A DNA stretch of 48,735 nucleotides from Flavobacteriales bacterium (GCA_018883325.1 VEQH01000025.1:1-48735); one strand, 5' to 3'; positions 1 to 8,236 are shown, counted from the stretch's first letter. Translations and numbers: made by a program. The notes: generated by a model not told the origin, from the letters alone.

Positions 1-1
1 G

Positions 2-110
2 ACCACGAAGTAGCGCTGAAAGCAAATAAACCATCTTCTTCGTTGCAGTCACCACGGAGTAGCACCGAAGGTAAATCGAAGTATTAATATACATCTTCAT
101 TGACTGCGTC
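2..110. repeat. Degenerate direct repeat at left edge
   Basis: Bases 2-27 (starting ACCACGAAGTAGCGCTGAAA) recur at 51-76 with 5 differences in 26, an offset of 49 bp. A related tail (CATCTTC...) follows each copy, at 32-50 and 92-110. The rest of 1-293, before truA, holds no convincing gene; a short GGTCTG/CAGACC hairpin near 150-171 lacks a T-tract. The repeat looks like an intergenic dispersed element, but the window starts too close to see its left side. Confidence 0.5.
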
Positions 111-293
111 TAGAATCTGGCTCATTTGGCTTCGCCTCTTCTTCGAGGTCTGACTTTTTCAGCAGACCCTAATTAATGAATATGCTAATGACTCAATTAA
201 CAAATCAGTACATTAAAATTAGGTGAATTCTATATTGTTTTAAAAGACTTGTGATATGTCAAATGCTTTTCTTTCGTAACTTGGCACCCCAAT

Positions 294-1025
294 ATGCCAC
301 GGTATTTCATAGAGATCGCTTATAACGGTGCTGACTTTCACGGTTGGCAAAAGCAACCCAACGCTCCAAGTGTTCAAGAAACGATTGAGAAATGTTTGTT
401 TAAACAGTTCGGAAATACTGAAGTTCCTATTGTTGGTTGTGGAAGAACAGATGCAGGTGTGCATGCAAAACAGTATTTTTTTCATGTTGATTTAGAACGA
501 GAAGTTGATGAAATTCAATTCGTTTATAAGTTAAACCGAATGTTTCCAAAAGGAATTGCTGCTTATTCAATGAAAAAAGTTGCTCCCGATTTACACGCTC
601 GCTTTGATGCGAAAAAAAGAACGTATCGCTATTTTATTCATCGGTCAAAAAATCCATTTCGAGAAGAATTAAGTTGGTATTTCCCACATGATTTGGATTT
701 TGAAAAAATGAATGAAGCCGCAAAATTATTGTTAGGAGAAAAAGATTTCGGTTCCTTCGCCAAAGCCCACACAGATGTAAAGACAAATATTTGCACCGTT
801 TTTAATGCACAATGGATTACTGATGAAAAGGGTTATTATTTTGAAATCAGTGCCAATCGCTTTTTGAGAAATATGGTGCGTGCAATCGTTGGAACACTTA
901 TCGATATCGGCACAGGAAAGTTAGAATTAGCTGCTATTCCTAAAATTTTGGCAGCAAAAAACAGACAAGAAGCATCGGTTTCCGTTCCTGGTCATGCCTT
1001 GTTTTTATGGCAAATCGACTATTGA
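294..1025 (+). CDS. truA: tRNA pseudouridine(38-40) synthase TruA
   Basis: Converts U38, U39 and U40 of tRNA anticodon stems to pseudouridine in the cytoplasm. The 243-residue length is normal for the family. The catalytic motif GCGRTDAGVHA is present, with the nucleophilic aspartate at residue 53. FLRNMVRAIVG near the C-terminal third is the second family signature. The start at 294 gives the expected N-terminus MPRYFIEIAYNGADFHGWQ. Its stop overlaps the next start by one base (TGATG, 1023-1027), so the two genes are probably co-transcribed and translationally coupled. The identification is firm. Confidence 0.97.
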   Translation: MPRYFIEIAYNGADFHGWQKQPNAPSVQETIEKCLFKQFGNTEVPIVGCGRTDAGVHAKQYFFHVDLEREVDEIQFVYKLNRMFPKGIAAYSMKKVAPDLHARFDAKKRTYRYFIHRSKNPFREELSWYFPHDLDFEKMNEAAKLLLGEKDFGSFAKAHTDVKTNICTVFNAQWITDEKGYYFEISANRFLRNMVRAIVGTLIDIGTGKLELAAIPKILAAKNRQEASVSVPGHALFLWQIDY

Positions 1026-1606
1026 TGAAAAAGTTAATACTAACATTATTCCTCACTTTCTATGGCTACGCAGTTATACGTTACCATATTGGCAAAAACC
1101 TTTCTGGATGGATGGAGTTTTTCTTTGTGCTTAACAAATCTTTCGCTTGGACAGCAGGAACTTTACTGACTTTAAGTGTTTTACCTTCCTATTTCTTAGA
1201 AAAATACAAGCTAAAAAGAAGAGCAATTGGCACGTTTGCGTATACAATTGCTCTGATTCACATTAACAGTTCGATTCTTTTGTTGAGTGAGAAATTCTAT
1301 CCTAAGTTCTATACTCATTCACACCTTAATGCTGCTGGTTGGTTGTACATTTCCTTGGGAGCACTTTCTATTTTATTATTTACGATTCCTTTGATTGCGA
1401 GTAAGTTAAATTTTCCTGAAGGTCATTTTATGTACCGTTTTGGTCGCTATGGAATCTTATTGAATTTGTCACACGTTACGGCAATTGGTTTTAAAGGTTG
1501 GTTGAGTTATCAAGATTGGCCTTTTTATATGCCACCCATAACTTTACTTTTCGTCTTAAGCGGATTGTTGATTCTTGGATTTCGGTATTTGATTTTAAGA
1601 AAATAA
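1025..1606 (+). CDS. Polytopic membrane protein, possibly ferric-reductase-like
   Basis: A 193-residue protein with about six hydrophobic segments (roughly residues 3-18, 31-55, 68-86, 104-127, 140-160 and 165-190), so an inner-membrane protein. Histidines lie inside or next to membrane segments (IALIHINSS, LNLSHVTAIG). That, with the overall layout, recalls ferric-reductase-like haem membrane proteins, but I see no diagnostic motif and the assignment is tentative. The ATG at 1025 is preferred over 1007 because it overlaps the truA stop in the TGATG arrangement and gives a proper hydrophobic N-terminus (MKKLILTLFLTFYG). The gene ends in a long imperfect palindrome shared with the convergent neighbour. 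Confidence 0.7.
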   Translation: MKKLILTLFLTFYGYAVIRYHIGKNLSGWMEFFFVLNKSFAWTAGTLLTLSVLPSYFLEKYKLKRRAIGTFAYTIALIHINSSILLLSEKFYPKFYTHSHLNAAGWLYISLGALSILLFTIPLIASKLNFPEGHFMYRFGRYGILLNLSHVTAIGFKGWLSYQDWPFYMPPITLLFVLSGLLILGFRYLILRK

Positions 1607-1680
1607 TTGCGGATTATACATTACGGATTTCGGATTAAAAAATTCAATTAATTCGCAATTCGTAATAATCAATCCGCAAT
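1606..1680. repeat. Long imperfect intergenic palindrome between convergent genes
   Basis: The outer arms ATTGCGGATT (1606-1615) and AATCCGCAAT (1671-1680) are perfect complements. Inside them, ATTACGGATT near 1620 faces AATTCGTAAT near 1657, and the centre is A+T-rich. The element fills the gap between two convergent stops. It may serve as a bidirectional terminator or be one of the TTCGCAATTCG-rich intergenic repeats also seen at 24630-24660. Confidence 0.6.
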
Positions 1681-1690
1681 AGATTCTTTC

Positions 1691-2398
1691 CTACCTGTTT
1701 TGGGCTTCCCAAGCGCGATATAACTCAAAGTAACCTTTTGTTTCAACTACTATTGCACCTCCCAAAGTATCACCATATTTTGCTGGAAGTCCGCCTGTGT
1801 AAACCATCATACGGCTTATCGCACAACTCGGAACGTTAAAAACTTCGTTGCATTTAATTCCGTCTAAAACGTAAATCATATCGCCTTTTCGAGCGCCACG
1901 GAACATCAATTGTCCATCTTCGTCCATTTTAATTTCAGAAGACATTGAAGTTGCCATTCCTGCCACACTGAATTTTAAAGTGCTTTTGGTAATTTCTTCA
2001 GAAGTTAATTCTTTCACGGGAAGAGAACCCTTAACCAATCTAACTTGTGGTTTCACTTTCACTTCAACTAATGATAATACTTTTGATTCAAACTTTAAAG
2101 TTCCTAAATCACACAAAGCTTCAATTGGAACGTCGCACTTAATGTTTGACATCGTGTCGCCCAAATAAGTGATTCTCATTAAATACTTTCCTGCAGGAAT
2201 TTCAGAAATTCTAAATCTTCCGTCGGCATCTGAAGTTGCTTGGTATTTTCTTCCGTTATCTTCCACAACTGCTCTCGCTCCAAATAATTTTTCACCCGTT
2301 TTTAAAGAAATAAGTGTTCCAACGATATCACCTGTTACTTGTTGTCCAAATGTGCTTCCTGCTATCAAAAGCATCCACACTGCTACTAATTTTTTCAT
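1691..2398 (-). CDS. Carboxypeptidase-regulatory-like plus TonB plug domain protein, no barrel
   Basis: A 235-residue exported protein. Residues 1-18 are a signal peptide (MKKLVAVWMLLIAGSTFGQ). Residues about 22-100 resemble the CarboxypepD_reg-like beta domain that precedes SusC/TonB receptors in Bacteroidota (GDIVGTLISLKTGEKLFGAR). Residues about 125-225 resemble a TonB receptor plug (ITKSTLKFSVAGM, YVLDGIKCNEVFNVP, GGLPAKYGDTLGG). The protein ends straight after the plug, with no transmembrane barrel. The following sequence is the palindromic intergenic region, so this does not look like a simple frameshift inside a longer receptor. The role is unknown; plug-only proteins could act in the periplasm with a partner. 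Confidence 0.75.
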   Translation of the reverse strand: MKKLVAVWMLLIAGSTFGQQVTGDIVGTLISLKTGEKLFGARAVVEDNGRKYQATSDADGRFRISEIPAGKYLMRITYLGDTMSNIKCDVPIEALCDLGTLKFESKVLSLVEVKVKPQVRLVKGSLPVKELTSEEITKSTLKFSVAGMATSMSSEIKMDEDGQLMFRGARKGDMIYVLDGIKCNEVFNVPSCAISRMMVYTGGLPAKYGDTLGGAIVVETKGYFELYRAWEAQNR

Positions 2399-2449
2399 GG
2401 TTTTAAGTTTTGTTTCTTTAAAGATGTCGTCTGGTTTTGATTTCCATAA

Positions 2450-2691
2450 ATGATTTGTTAATTTGTTTGAAGTACGTGATGCTTAGAATGTGCTGATTTG
2501 CTTGAGGTACATGATGCTTAGAATTTGCTAATGTGCTAATTTGCTGATTTGCTTGAGGTACATGATGCTTAGAATTTGCTGATTTGCTCAAAGTACGTAA
2601 TGCATAGAATTTGCTCAAAGTACGTGATGCTTACGATGTGCTAATTTGCTAATTTGCTAGAAGTGCATGATGCTTAGAATTTGCTAATTCA
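2450..2691. repeat. Nested tandem repeat: 19-bp core plus variable number of 8-bp units
   Basis: Six copies of a core close to AGTACRTGATGCTTAGAA start at 2471, 2506, 2557, 2592, 2619 and 2662. The spacings are 35, 51, 35, 27 and 43, which all equal 19 plus a multiple of 8. The 8-bp units are variants of TTTGCTRA or TGTGCTRA, present 2, 4, 2, 1 and 3 times between cores. An open frame can be read through on the minus strand, but it only encodes the repeat. It lies between the plug-protein start and the NAGPA-like gene in a 515-bp noncoding region. Confidence 0.85.
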
Positions 2692-2728
2692 TGGAATATA
2701 TGTTGCTAAAAAAGGATTCAAATTAATG

Positions 2729-2885
2729 ATTAAAAATCCCATAGGGTAACGATTCACTGTAATTCTCTTCGACCCAAAATCCTAAGTCAACATTAAGCAT
2801 TAACACTTCGACGGGCTCAGTGCGAGAAATTAAAAATCCCCTCGAGTAACAATTCATTGTAATTCTCTTCGACCCAAAATCCTAA
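2729..2885. repeat. Direct repeat with 100-bp offset
   Basis: About 57 bp beginning ATTAAAAATCCC and ending CGACCCAAAATCCTA occur at 2729-2785 and again at 2829-2885, with five substitutions. Between them lies a CACTTCGACGGGCTCAGTGC element, a type of sequence familiar from bacterial intergenic repeats. The rest of the interval to 2913 is A+T-rich with short ATTAA-type repeats and no gene. Confidence 0.8.
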
Positions 2886-2913
2886 TTAAAAATTAAACAT
2901 TAAAAATTAAGCA

Positions 2914-3759
2914 TTAATTTTTTTTAACCCTCACACCAATCACATTTGGCAACTTCCAAAAATTGTTATTATCGTCGCGTTCGTAAGTGGAAGAAACATA
3001 GCTTCCAACTTTCTCGATGCAATGTCCATTAACGTCGATTAGCAAACTAGTTTCAGGACCGCCTTCCAAATAAATCGCGTTAGTCAAGCCGTAGGGCATT
3101 TCTTTCATGAAGCGAATCATTTGATTGTGTGTGTATGGTGAACGGCAAAATATCAAGTAAAACCAACCTTTGGAATCTTGCGCCGCGACCATCATGCTAC
3201 ACGACTGATTGCGCTTATTCCAAGCCATTGCAACGCCGTCACAATTAATCATGCGCAAACCTTGTGCGTATCCTTGAAAATCATTTTTGCGGCTAAGGAA
3301 ACTTTCACAACCTAAATCCAAAATTTCGATGTTTTGATGCTTGCTTGTGTCGTTTGAACCTACAGCAATCATCGAACGGTAATATTCTCTCAAAACACCA
3401 TTGTTTATGTGGTCTTTCGTTCCTAAATATCCTTTGCTCATTAACGGTTTACTCAAATCATACATCCCAGCATTAAAAACAACATTCAATCGAAAAGTAT
3501 CAGCCCAATCGTGAAGCGTTCTTGGTTTGCGATCGTAGGCAGTGGCAGCGTGAATTCCGAAGTCAAAATACTTTGGATCTATTCGTAGAATACTCAATTT
3601 TGAATCACCAACAACAGATTTAAGTGGCGCTTTCACTTCGCGGTATTCCATTCCTTTGATCAAAACCGTCCATTCGGAATAATCAGGAAGTGGAGGGTCA
3701 ACTTGGCAAAAGCCTGATACACTTAACAAAAAAACAATCAGCAAATTAAACCACTTCAT
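2914..3759 (-). CDS. Secreted NAGPA-like phosphodiester glycosidase family protein
   Basis: A 281-residue protein with signal peptide MKWFNLLIVFLLSVSGFCQ. The body resembles the phosphodiester-glycosidase (NAGPA/DUF2233) family: a conserved N at FNAGMYD, the central RMINCDGVAMAW segment, and the C-terminal IYLEGGPETSLL, which matches the family's acidic-Gly-Gly signature. Known members remove sugar phosphodiester or GlcNAc-phosphate caps, but the substrate here is not predictable. The ATG at 3759 is chosen because it starts the signal peptide; an in-frame ATG at 3840 would add 27 residues from inside the upstream gene. The start overlaps the end of the 3746-4885 gene by 14 nt, implying an operon of two envelope genes. 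Confidence 0.8.
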   Translation of the reverse strand: MKWFNLLIVFLLSVSGFCQVDPPLPDYSEWTVLIKGMEYREVKAPLKSVVGDSKLSILRIDPKYFDFGIHAATAYDRKPRTLHDWADTFRLNVVFNAGMYDLSKPLMSKGYLGTKDHINNGVLREYYRSMIAVGSNDTSKHQNIEILDLGCESFLSRKNDFQGYAQGLRMINCDGVAMAWNKRNQSCSMMVAAQDSKGWFYLIFCRSPYTHNQMIRFMKEMPYGLTNAIYLEGGPETSLLIDVNGHCIEKVGSYVSSTYERDDNNNFWKLPNVIGVRVKKN

Positions 3760-4885
3760 TCCAATCAAATTTTTGTTTTTTAAATGGAAATAAGTCAAAA
3801 AGCTCGCCAGAATAATAAAATTGGAAACCAATGGCTCCAAAAGTATAAGGTTTGTCCTTAATCATAATGGTAGAACCGCCAACTTTTGGATTTGACTTTG
3901 GAACTGATTGCGGGTATCCAACGTTGAATAAAGTTACCAGAATTTCTGGGCGATTATCGATTGAGAATCCTTCTTTTTCCCATTGAATTTTCACTTGCTT
4001 CAAAAATATTGCGGCATACAAATACGAATAATAGTGATTACGGTATGAAGTTAAGCGTGAAATTCGCTCGGTTTGAGGATCGCCCGTTTTGAAATCAAGT
4101 AGATTTTCGTATTTCTTTCCGAGATAATAAATGCTATTTGGATCTTTTAAATGCGTTTCAATATTTTTAGCTGTATGTTCTTTAATTCCAGTTACACCAA
4201 AAGAATACATCGATTCAACAGAAAGGATTTTTAAAGGAGAAATCCATTTTTTGTACGCCTCGCGATTGGAATTAAACAATCGAATTTGTTCCCCAACCAA
4301 GCAAGCTACAATCAAGCGAGGTTCAACACCTGTAACCTCAGCTGCGGAGTCAATTAAGTGTTTGTCTTTGGCAACCGCAATTTTAAAATCTTGCCATTCA
4401 GAGATATTCATCCACTCAAAAACACTCAATTTAGAATAATCCTTTTGCTTGTTTTTGTTTCTTTTCAAAGCTTTGATTTCCGCTTTGTAGGCAGCGTTAT
4501 CTTTCAATTGAATATCAACCGCATCGAGCATTCGCAATACTTCCACATTGTTGTTGGATTTGCGCCAAGCGTTCAAAATGTATTGTGCATTTTTTGGGTG
4601 ATAACGGTTCAATACTAAAATTCGCTCCAAAGATTCGTAGCGCAATTGCTTCACTTCCTCCTTACTAAGCGTATAAGCTTGATTGTATTTCCCTTTGATG
4701 GATTGAAAATAGCGATTGTTGACATCTACACTTCCTTTTTGGTCGGTGAGACGAAATTTGATAGCAACATAAGACGCACTCAGGAAAAAACCAATGCCTG
4801 CAAAAACAAATACAATTGTAAAAAACGGTATTTTGAACCATTTACTATTAAATATCTTCTTCAAACTCAAAATTTTGGAGTGCAA
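3746..4885 (-). CDS. Membrane-anchored lysozyme-fold (transglycosylase-like) protein
   Basis: A 379-residue protein with one N-terminal transmembrane segment (about residues 20-42), so the body is probably periplasmic. The central part resembles the lysozyme-like soluble transglycosylase fold: RLIVACLVGEQIR carries a glutamate at residue 199 in the position of the catalytic acid, followed by MYSFGVTGIKEHTA and later DNRPEILVTLFNVGY. These resemble the ES..G and N.GY patterns of lytic transglycosylases and DUF1402-type proteins. It may cleave peptidoglycan. Its 3' end overlaps the glycosidase gene by 14 nt. The fold is likely; the activity is inferred. Confidence 0.7.
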   Translation of the reverse strand: MHSKILSLKKIFNSKWFKIPFFTIVFVFAGIGFFLSASYVAIKFRLTDQKGSVDVNNRYFQSIKGKYNQAYTLSKEEVKQLRYESLERILVLNRYHPKNAQYILNAWRKSNNNVEVLRMLDAVDIQLKDNAAYKAEIKALKRNKNKQKDYSKLSVFEWMNISEWQDFKIAVAKDKHLIDSAAEVTGVEPRLIVACLVGEQIRLFNSNREAYKKWISPLKILSVESMYSFGVTGIKEHTAKNIETHLKDPNSIYYLGKKYENLLDFKTGDPQTERISRLTSYRNHYYSYLYAAIFLKQVKIQWEKEGFSIDNRPEILVTLFNVGYPQSVPKSNPKVGGSTIMIKDKPYTFGAIGFQFYYSGELFDLFPFKKQKFDWNEVV

Positions 4886-5032
4886 ATTTACAGGAAATAA
4901 AGTTAGGTTCGGGATAGATTTTAAGACTTCAGAAAACGAAAAGCGATATTATTCTTATTTCTCTTTTTTGAATGAGAACAATTGCTCTGTTAGATTCCTA
5001 ACGAATGAATTTGAGGAATCTAAATCGACAAA

Positions 5033-5629
5033 TCAAAAACCGTCACAAACCTCGTCCATAGCCATAACTCCGAACGAATCATTGTTCCAAGCTTTAATAG
5101 CTTTGGTTTGATCTGATAGTACAAAAGTTGGGAAACTTCCTTTAGCTATTAATACTAATTCGGTTGAAATTTGTGCTTTAAGCTTTACATGTGCAGCATT
5201 TCCCAAAAGTTTTTTATACTTCAATTGATATTTAATATTGTTACTTAAAACCCAATACTCAATTTTAATTGAAGGATTTTTTTTCTTTAGCAACTTGCAC
5301 GTTTCGGTCGATTGAATGCAATAAGGGCAATTTGCCAAAGCAATAACGGTGATTTGTTTATTAGTTGGAAATTTAGCTTTTGATTCAACTGCGTAAGAAT
5401 TATTTGAAAAGTCTCCAACATAAATTGGATGAATAGTAAAATAGATTAAAAAAGGTGCTACAAATAATACAAAACTGATAAGCAATTTTGGGATTTTACC
5501 CATTTTGCCATTTTTTGATTTTTTGATAAATAATACAGTCAATAATGCACCAAAAACTACAAAAAACAAATAAGCAAATAACTTACTGAGTGTGAAAGAA
5601 AGTCCGAGATTGAAAAGAAAATTTTCCAT
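5033..5629 (-). CDS. Membrane-anchored thioredoxin-fold protein with CPYC motif
   Basis: A 198-residue protein. Two hydrophobic segments (about residues 8-34 and 48-66) are followed by a thioredoxin-like domain whose redox motif CPYC is at residues 101-104 (VIALANCPYCIQST). A conserved-proline-like position occurs at GSFPTFVLSD. It is probably a membrane-tethered thiol oxidoreductase or glutaredoxin-like reductase facing the periplasm. The ATG at 5629 is used rather than 5668, because the longer frame runs through the terminator hairpin at 5642-5665. The start codon is only 12 nt beyond that hairpin, so expression must come from readthrough or a promoter not visible to me. Confidence 0.75.
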   Translation of the reverse strand: MENFLFNLGLSFTLSKLFAYLFFVVFGALLTVLFIKKSKNGKMGKIPKLLISFVLFVAPFLIYFTIHPIYVGDFSNNSYAVESKAKFPTNKQITVIALANCPYCIQSTETCKLLKKKNPSIKIEYWVLSNNIKYQLKYKKLLGNAAHVKLKAQISTELVLIAKGSFPTFVLSDQTKAIKAWNNDSFGVMAMDEVCDGF

Positions 5630-5641
5630 ATTTGAAAAAAA

Positions 5642-5665
5642 AAGGGGAGAAAAAATTCTCCCCTT
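5642..5665 (-). terminator. Intrinsic terminator after the small lipoprotein gene
   Basis: A perfect 10-bp stem, AAGGGGAGAA (5642-5651) with TTCTCCCCTT (5656-5665), and a 4-nt loop. On the minus strand it is followed by a run of about seven to eight T (complement of 5634-5641). It lies 20 nt after the lipoprotein stop and just before the next start at 5629. Confidence 0.9.
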
Positions 5666-5684
5666 CAAAATAAAAAAATAATAA

Positions 5685-5906
5685 TTATTTTAACTCACAA
5701 GAAGCTCCTAAAGCAGCCCAAGTAGTTTGTGCGTTATCACAAGTTTCTTTGGCATCTTTTTTCTTAGCATCTTTAATTTCGATATTTTGGTTAGGTGTTC
5801 CTGCTCCTGCTCCAGAAAAAGTACAAGCACAAGTGTAATCTTTCTTACAAGAAGAAAGTGAAATTAATGCTACAGCTACTACAGCTACCGATAATAATTT
5901 TTTCAT
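5685..5906 (-). CDS. Small Cys-rich lipoprotein
   Basis: A 73-residue lipoprotein. The N-terminus MKKLLSVAVVAVALISLSSC is a lipoprotein signal with the acylated Cys at residue 20. The mature part has four further cysteines (YTCACTF, KETCDN, ASCELK), so two disulfides are possible. I recognise no family beyond short Bacteroidota lipoproteins that begin CKKDYTCxC. It has its own promoter region with a palindromic operator upstream, and a strong terminator downstream. This suggests an abundant, regulated envelope protein. The neighbouring thioredoxin-like protein could service its cysteines; that is inference only. Confidence 0.85.
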   Translation of the reverse strand: MKKLLSVAVVAVALISLSSCKKDYTCACTFSGAGAGTPNQNIEIKDAKKKDAKETCDNAQTTWAALGASCELK

Positions 5907-5929
5907 AATAAGTAATTTTAATGTTTTGA

Positions 5930-5977
5930 CAAAAGTAACAATTAATCTTCAAAAGTTATATAGGTAAATTTACCCTA
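5930..5977 (-). promoter_or_regulatory. Promoter with palindromic activator site upstream of small lipoprotein gene
   Basis: Minus-strand -7 element TACTTTTG (complement of 5930-5937) matches TAnnTTTG, and the start codon at 5906 is about 24 nt further. The palindrome GGTAAATTTACC (5963-5974, within TAGGTAAATTTACCCTA) is centred 35.0 bp upstream of the -7 centre, near -42. There is no -33 TTTG at proper spacing, which fits dependence on an activator. The same arrangement occurs at 7601-7648. Confidence 0.65.
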
Positions 5978-5979
5978 TT

Positions 5980-6618
<639 letters not shown>

Positions 6619-6629
6619 GAAACTTAACT

Positions 6630-6956
6630 TTAGTATAACTTATCAAAAAATTTAAAATACGGTTTATTTATTAATTTACCTAGCAAATGAATCCAAAAAA
6701 GTAAAGCAATTGGAACAACCAAAAACGATAATTTATTAAATCCCCAAGCCTCTTTAAAATCTAAATGAATCAAATGCATCACCCCTCTTGTCAATCCACA
6801 ACCTAAACATTGTAGGTCAAACAGATAAACCGACAAACAAATACTTTCTCCACTATCAAAATAAGTTGAAGGTAGGAAAAGTAAAAAAAAAGGTCCTCCT
6901 AACAAAAGTAGTAGGAAGACCTTTTTTATAATTGATTTATTTTTATCTGTTTCCAA
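6630..6956 (-). CDS. DUF2752 family membrane protein
   Basis: A 108-residue inner-membrane protein with the DUF2752 signature (LQCLGCGLTRGVMHLIHLDF, usual form CPGCGxTRA) and hydrophobic segments at about residues 12-30 and 75-95. The function of the family is unknown. The start at 6956 overlaps the end of the YqaE-like gene by 14 nt. Codons about 11-23 coincide with a strong intrinsic terminator for the upstream gene (6889-6924), so full translation requires terminator readthrough. No other ATG gives a complete first membrane segment. The response regulator gene follows after 11 nt. Confidence 0.8.
   Translation of the reverse strand: METDKNKSIIKKVFLLLLLGGPFFLLFLPSTYFDSGESICLSVYLFDLQCLGCGLTRGVMHLIHLDFKEAWGFNKLSFLVVPIALLFWIHLLGKLINKPYFKFFDKLY
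6889..6924 (-). terminator. Intrinsic terminator embedded in the DUF2752 coding region
   Basis: Arms AAAGGTCCTCCTA (6889-6901) and TAGGAAGACCTTT (6912-6924) form a 13-bp stem with a 10-nt loop. The one non-complementary position becomes a G-U wobble in minus-strand RNA, and a T-run of nine or more follows (complement of 6883-6891). It terminates the YqaE-like gene (stop at 6943) but lies inside the next reading frame. Confidence 0.9.
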
Positions 6957-7575
6957 AAATAATCACTATTGCATGAATTAAACCTGGCAAACCACACAAA
7001 AATGTTAGGATTAAGTTAACAGTAACGCGACTTGTCCAACTTCCTTCATATAAATACATTGAAATTGTTGTACCAAAAGGAACCAACAACATTAAAAGTA
7101 TATATACCCAAGTCTCAGTTGAAGAACCTTTCTCATGAAACTTTTTCATTTTCATTTCAGCGATTGTTCCTTTGAATTTTTTGTTTGAAACTTTCGTTTC
7201 TTTCAAATTGTTCGTTGGTGCAACAATACTAACTTCTTTAGATTCAACTTTAGAACTCAATTTATTGTCAGTTGGTAAACTTGCTACAACAGAAATTTCA
7301 TCTGTAGAAGAAGCGAAATCAGTGCTTACTTCATTTGAATAAGCTGAAACATCGTTATTTGCCACAGACTCTTTCACTTTGACTTCTTTCACTTCAGCAA
7401 CTTCTTCCTCTGCTGATTCATAAGTAACTTTATTCTTATCTTTTTTATTTCCAATTGATGTATGATTCCAATTGACATTAAATCCTTTTCTGTGATAACG
7501 TTTTTGAACTGAACATGAGTCCAAGATTAGTGTCGACATAAATGCAACTACTAGCAGTAAACTTAACTTCTTCAT
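6943..7575 (-). CDS. Lipoprotein with C-terminal YqaE/Pmp3-like membrane domain
   Basis: A 210-residue protein. The N-terminus MKKLSLLLVVAFMSTLILDSC carries a lipobox-like end (C21). Residues about 40-150 are hydrophilic and of low complexity, rich in Glu, Val, Ser and Lys. The C-terminal 55 residues hold two hydrophobic helices whose second half (WTSRVTVNLILTFLCGLPGL, then IHAIVII) matches the YqaE/Pmp3 family of small stress-linked membrane proteins. It is likely an envelope protein bridging two membranes or anchored twice. Its promoter carries the same palindrome as the small lipoprotein gene, and a strong terminator follows. Confidence 0.8.
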   Translation of the reverse strand: MKKLSLLLVVAFMSTLILDSCSVQKRYHRKGFNVNWNHTSIGNKKDKNKVTYESAEEEVAEVKEVKVKESVANNDVSAYSNEVSTDFASSTDEISVVASLPTDNKLSSKVESKEVSIVAPTNNLKETKVSNKKFKGTIAEMKMKKFHEKGSSTETWVYILLMLLVPFGTTISMYLYEGSWTSRVTVNLILTFLCGLPGLIHAIVIIFGNR

Positions 7576-7600
7576 AATAAAATGTAATTTTTTTGTTTCT

Positions 7601-7648
7601 CAAATATAAGTTTAATTTCATTGCAAGCAATTAGGTAAAATTACCTGA
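7601..7648 (-). promoter_or_regulatory. Promoter with palindromic activator site upstream of the YqaE-like gene
   Basis: The minus-strand -7 element TATATTTG (complement of 7601-7608) is preceded at 19 bp by TTG (complement of 7628-7630). The palindrome AGGTAA-AA-TTACCT (7633-7646) is centred 35.0 bp upstream of the -7 centre. That is the same spacing as at the small lipoprotein gene (5930-5977), and the flanking bases are similar (TTAGGTAAAATTACCTGATT against ATAGGTAAATTTACCCTATT). Confidence 0.65.
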
Positions 7649-7663
7649 TTTTACTTTTTTCTT

Positions 7664-8236
7664 TTACAAAATTTGAAATTTAACCCTTGCGTCTTCCATA
7701 AAAATGTCGAAACAAGCTTGTATTTCTTGCTCACGAATATAAAATTGTTCAGGCGCTTTGTGAAGTGCGTTTTCAAATGAAATCCGTTTGGAAACACCTT
7801 CGCAAGATTTTGCCAAACCAAAAGCAGTTGGATAATGATTCAGCCATTTTCGAGTTCTGAAATAACCCATAAATTCTTTGAACTCTTGCTTTAGTTCATA
7901 CTCAAAATCAGCTTGATGTATGTAAAATTCTTCAAGAAAAAGTTCATAATCTTTCATGTGATGAACATTCCAATTACGAGCAAGTAAATGGTCAAAATAA
8001 AGGTCAATCGCAACCCCAGCAACTTTCGGAAGTTTATCGTAAAGTGATAATCTTAAATCGGTCACAGCGGGATGTGTATCTATAAAATTATCAATCGATC
8101 GGTGTAAATGAATTCCCTTTTGAACAACTTCTGAATACTTGCTGAAATCTTTTCCTTTCACAAAATCGCCGTACAAATTTGAAAGCATCAAATCTTTGTC
8201 GTTGTTGGAAAAATAAAGGTGACCAAGGAAATTCAC
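7664..8236 (-). CDS. ACP phosphodiesterase-like protein (AcpH/DUF479 family)
   Basis: A 190-residue protein whose N-terminus MNFLGHLYFSNNDKDLMLSN, followed by GDFVKGK and IHLHRSIDNFIDTHPAV, matches the AcpH (DUF479) family. Members hydrolyse the phosphopantetheine arm from acyl carrier protein; the family is an offshoot of the HD-hydrolase fold. The conserved histidines and aspartates of the motifs HLH, D-HP and YFDHLLARNW are present. It stands alone on the minus strand. Family membership is confident, but ACP as substrate is not proven for Bacteroidota members. Confidence 0.85.
   Translation of the reverse strand: MNFLGHLYFSNNDKDLMLSNLYGDFVKGKDFSKYSEVVQKGIHLHRSIDNFIDTHPAVTDLRLSLYDKLPKVAGVAIDLYFDHLLARNWNVHHMKDYELFLEEFYIHQADFEYELKQEFKEFMGYFRTRKWLNHYPTAFGLAKSCEGVSKRISFENALHKAPEQFYIREQEIQACFDIFMEDARVKFQIL

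Noticed and set aside
144-171. GGTCTG/CAGACC hairpin as a terminator upstream of truA
   Set aside because: Six-bp stem with no T-run on either strand.
240-485. Minus-strand frame overlapping the start of truA
   Set aside because: Shadow of truA, which is certain.
2418-2618. 66-residue minus-strand open frame in the repeat region
   Set aside because: It only translates the nested repeat, and its sequence (NSKHHVPQANQ repeated) has the 8-bp/19-bp periodicity of the DNA; there is no start signal or homology.
2450-2691. Possible CRISPR array
   Set aside because: The intervals between cores are themselves made of 8-bp repeats, not unique spacers, and there are no cas genes.
5630-5668. Upstream start at 5668 for the thioredoxin-like protein
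   Set aside because: It would translate the terminator hairpin and adds an unlikely N-terminus; ATG 5629 gives a normal membrane-protein start.
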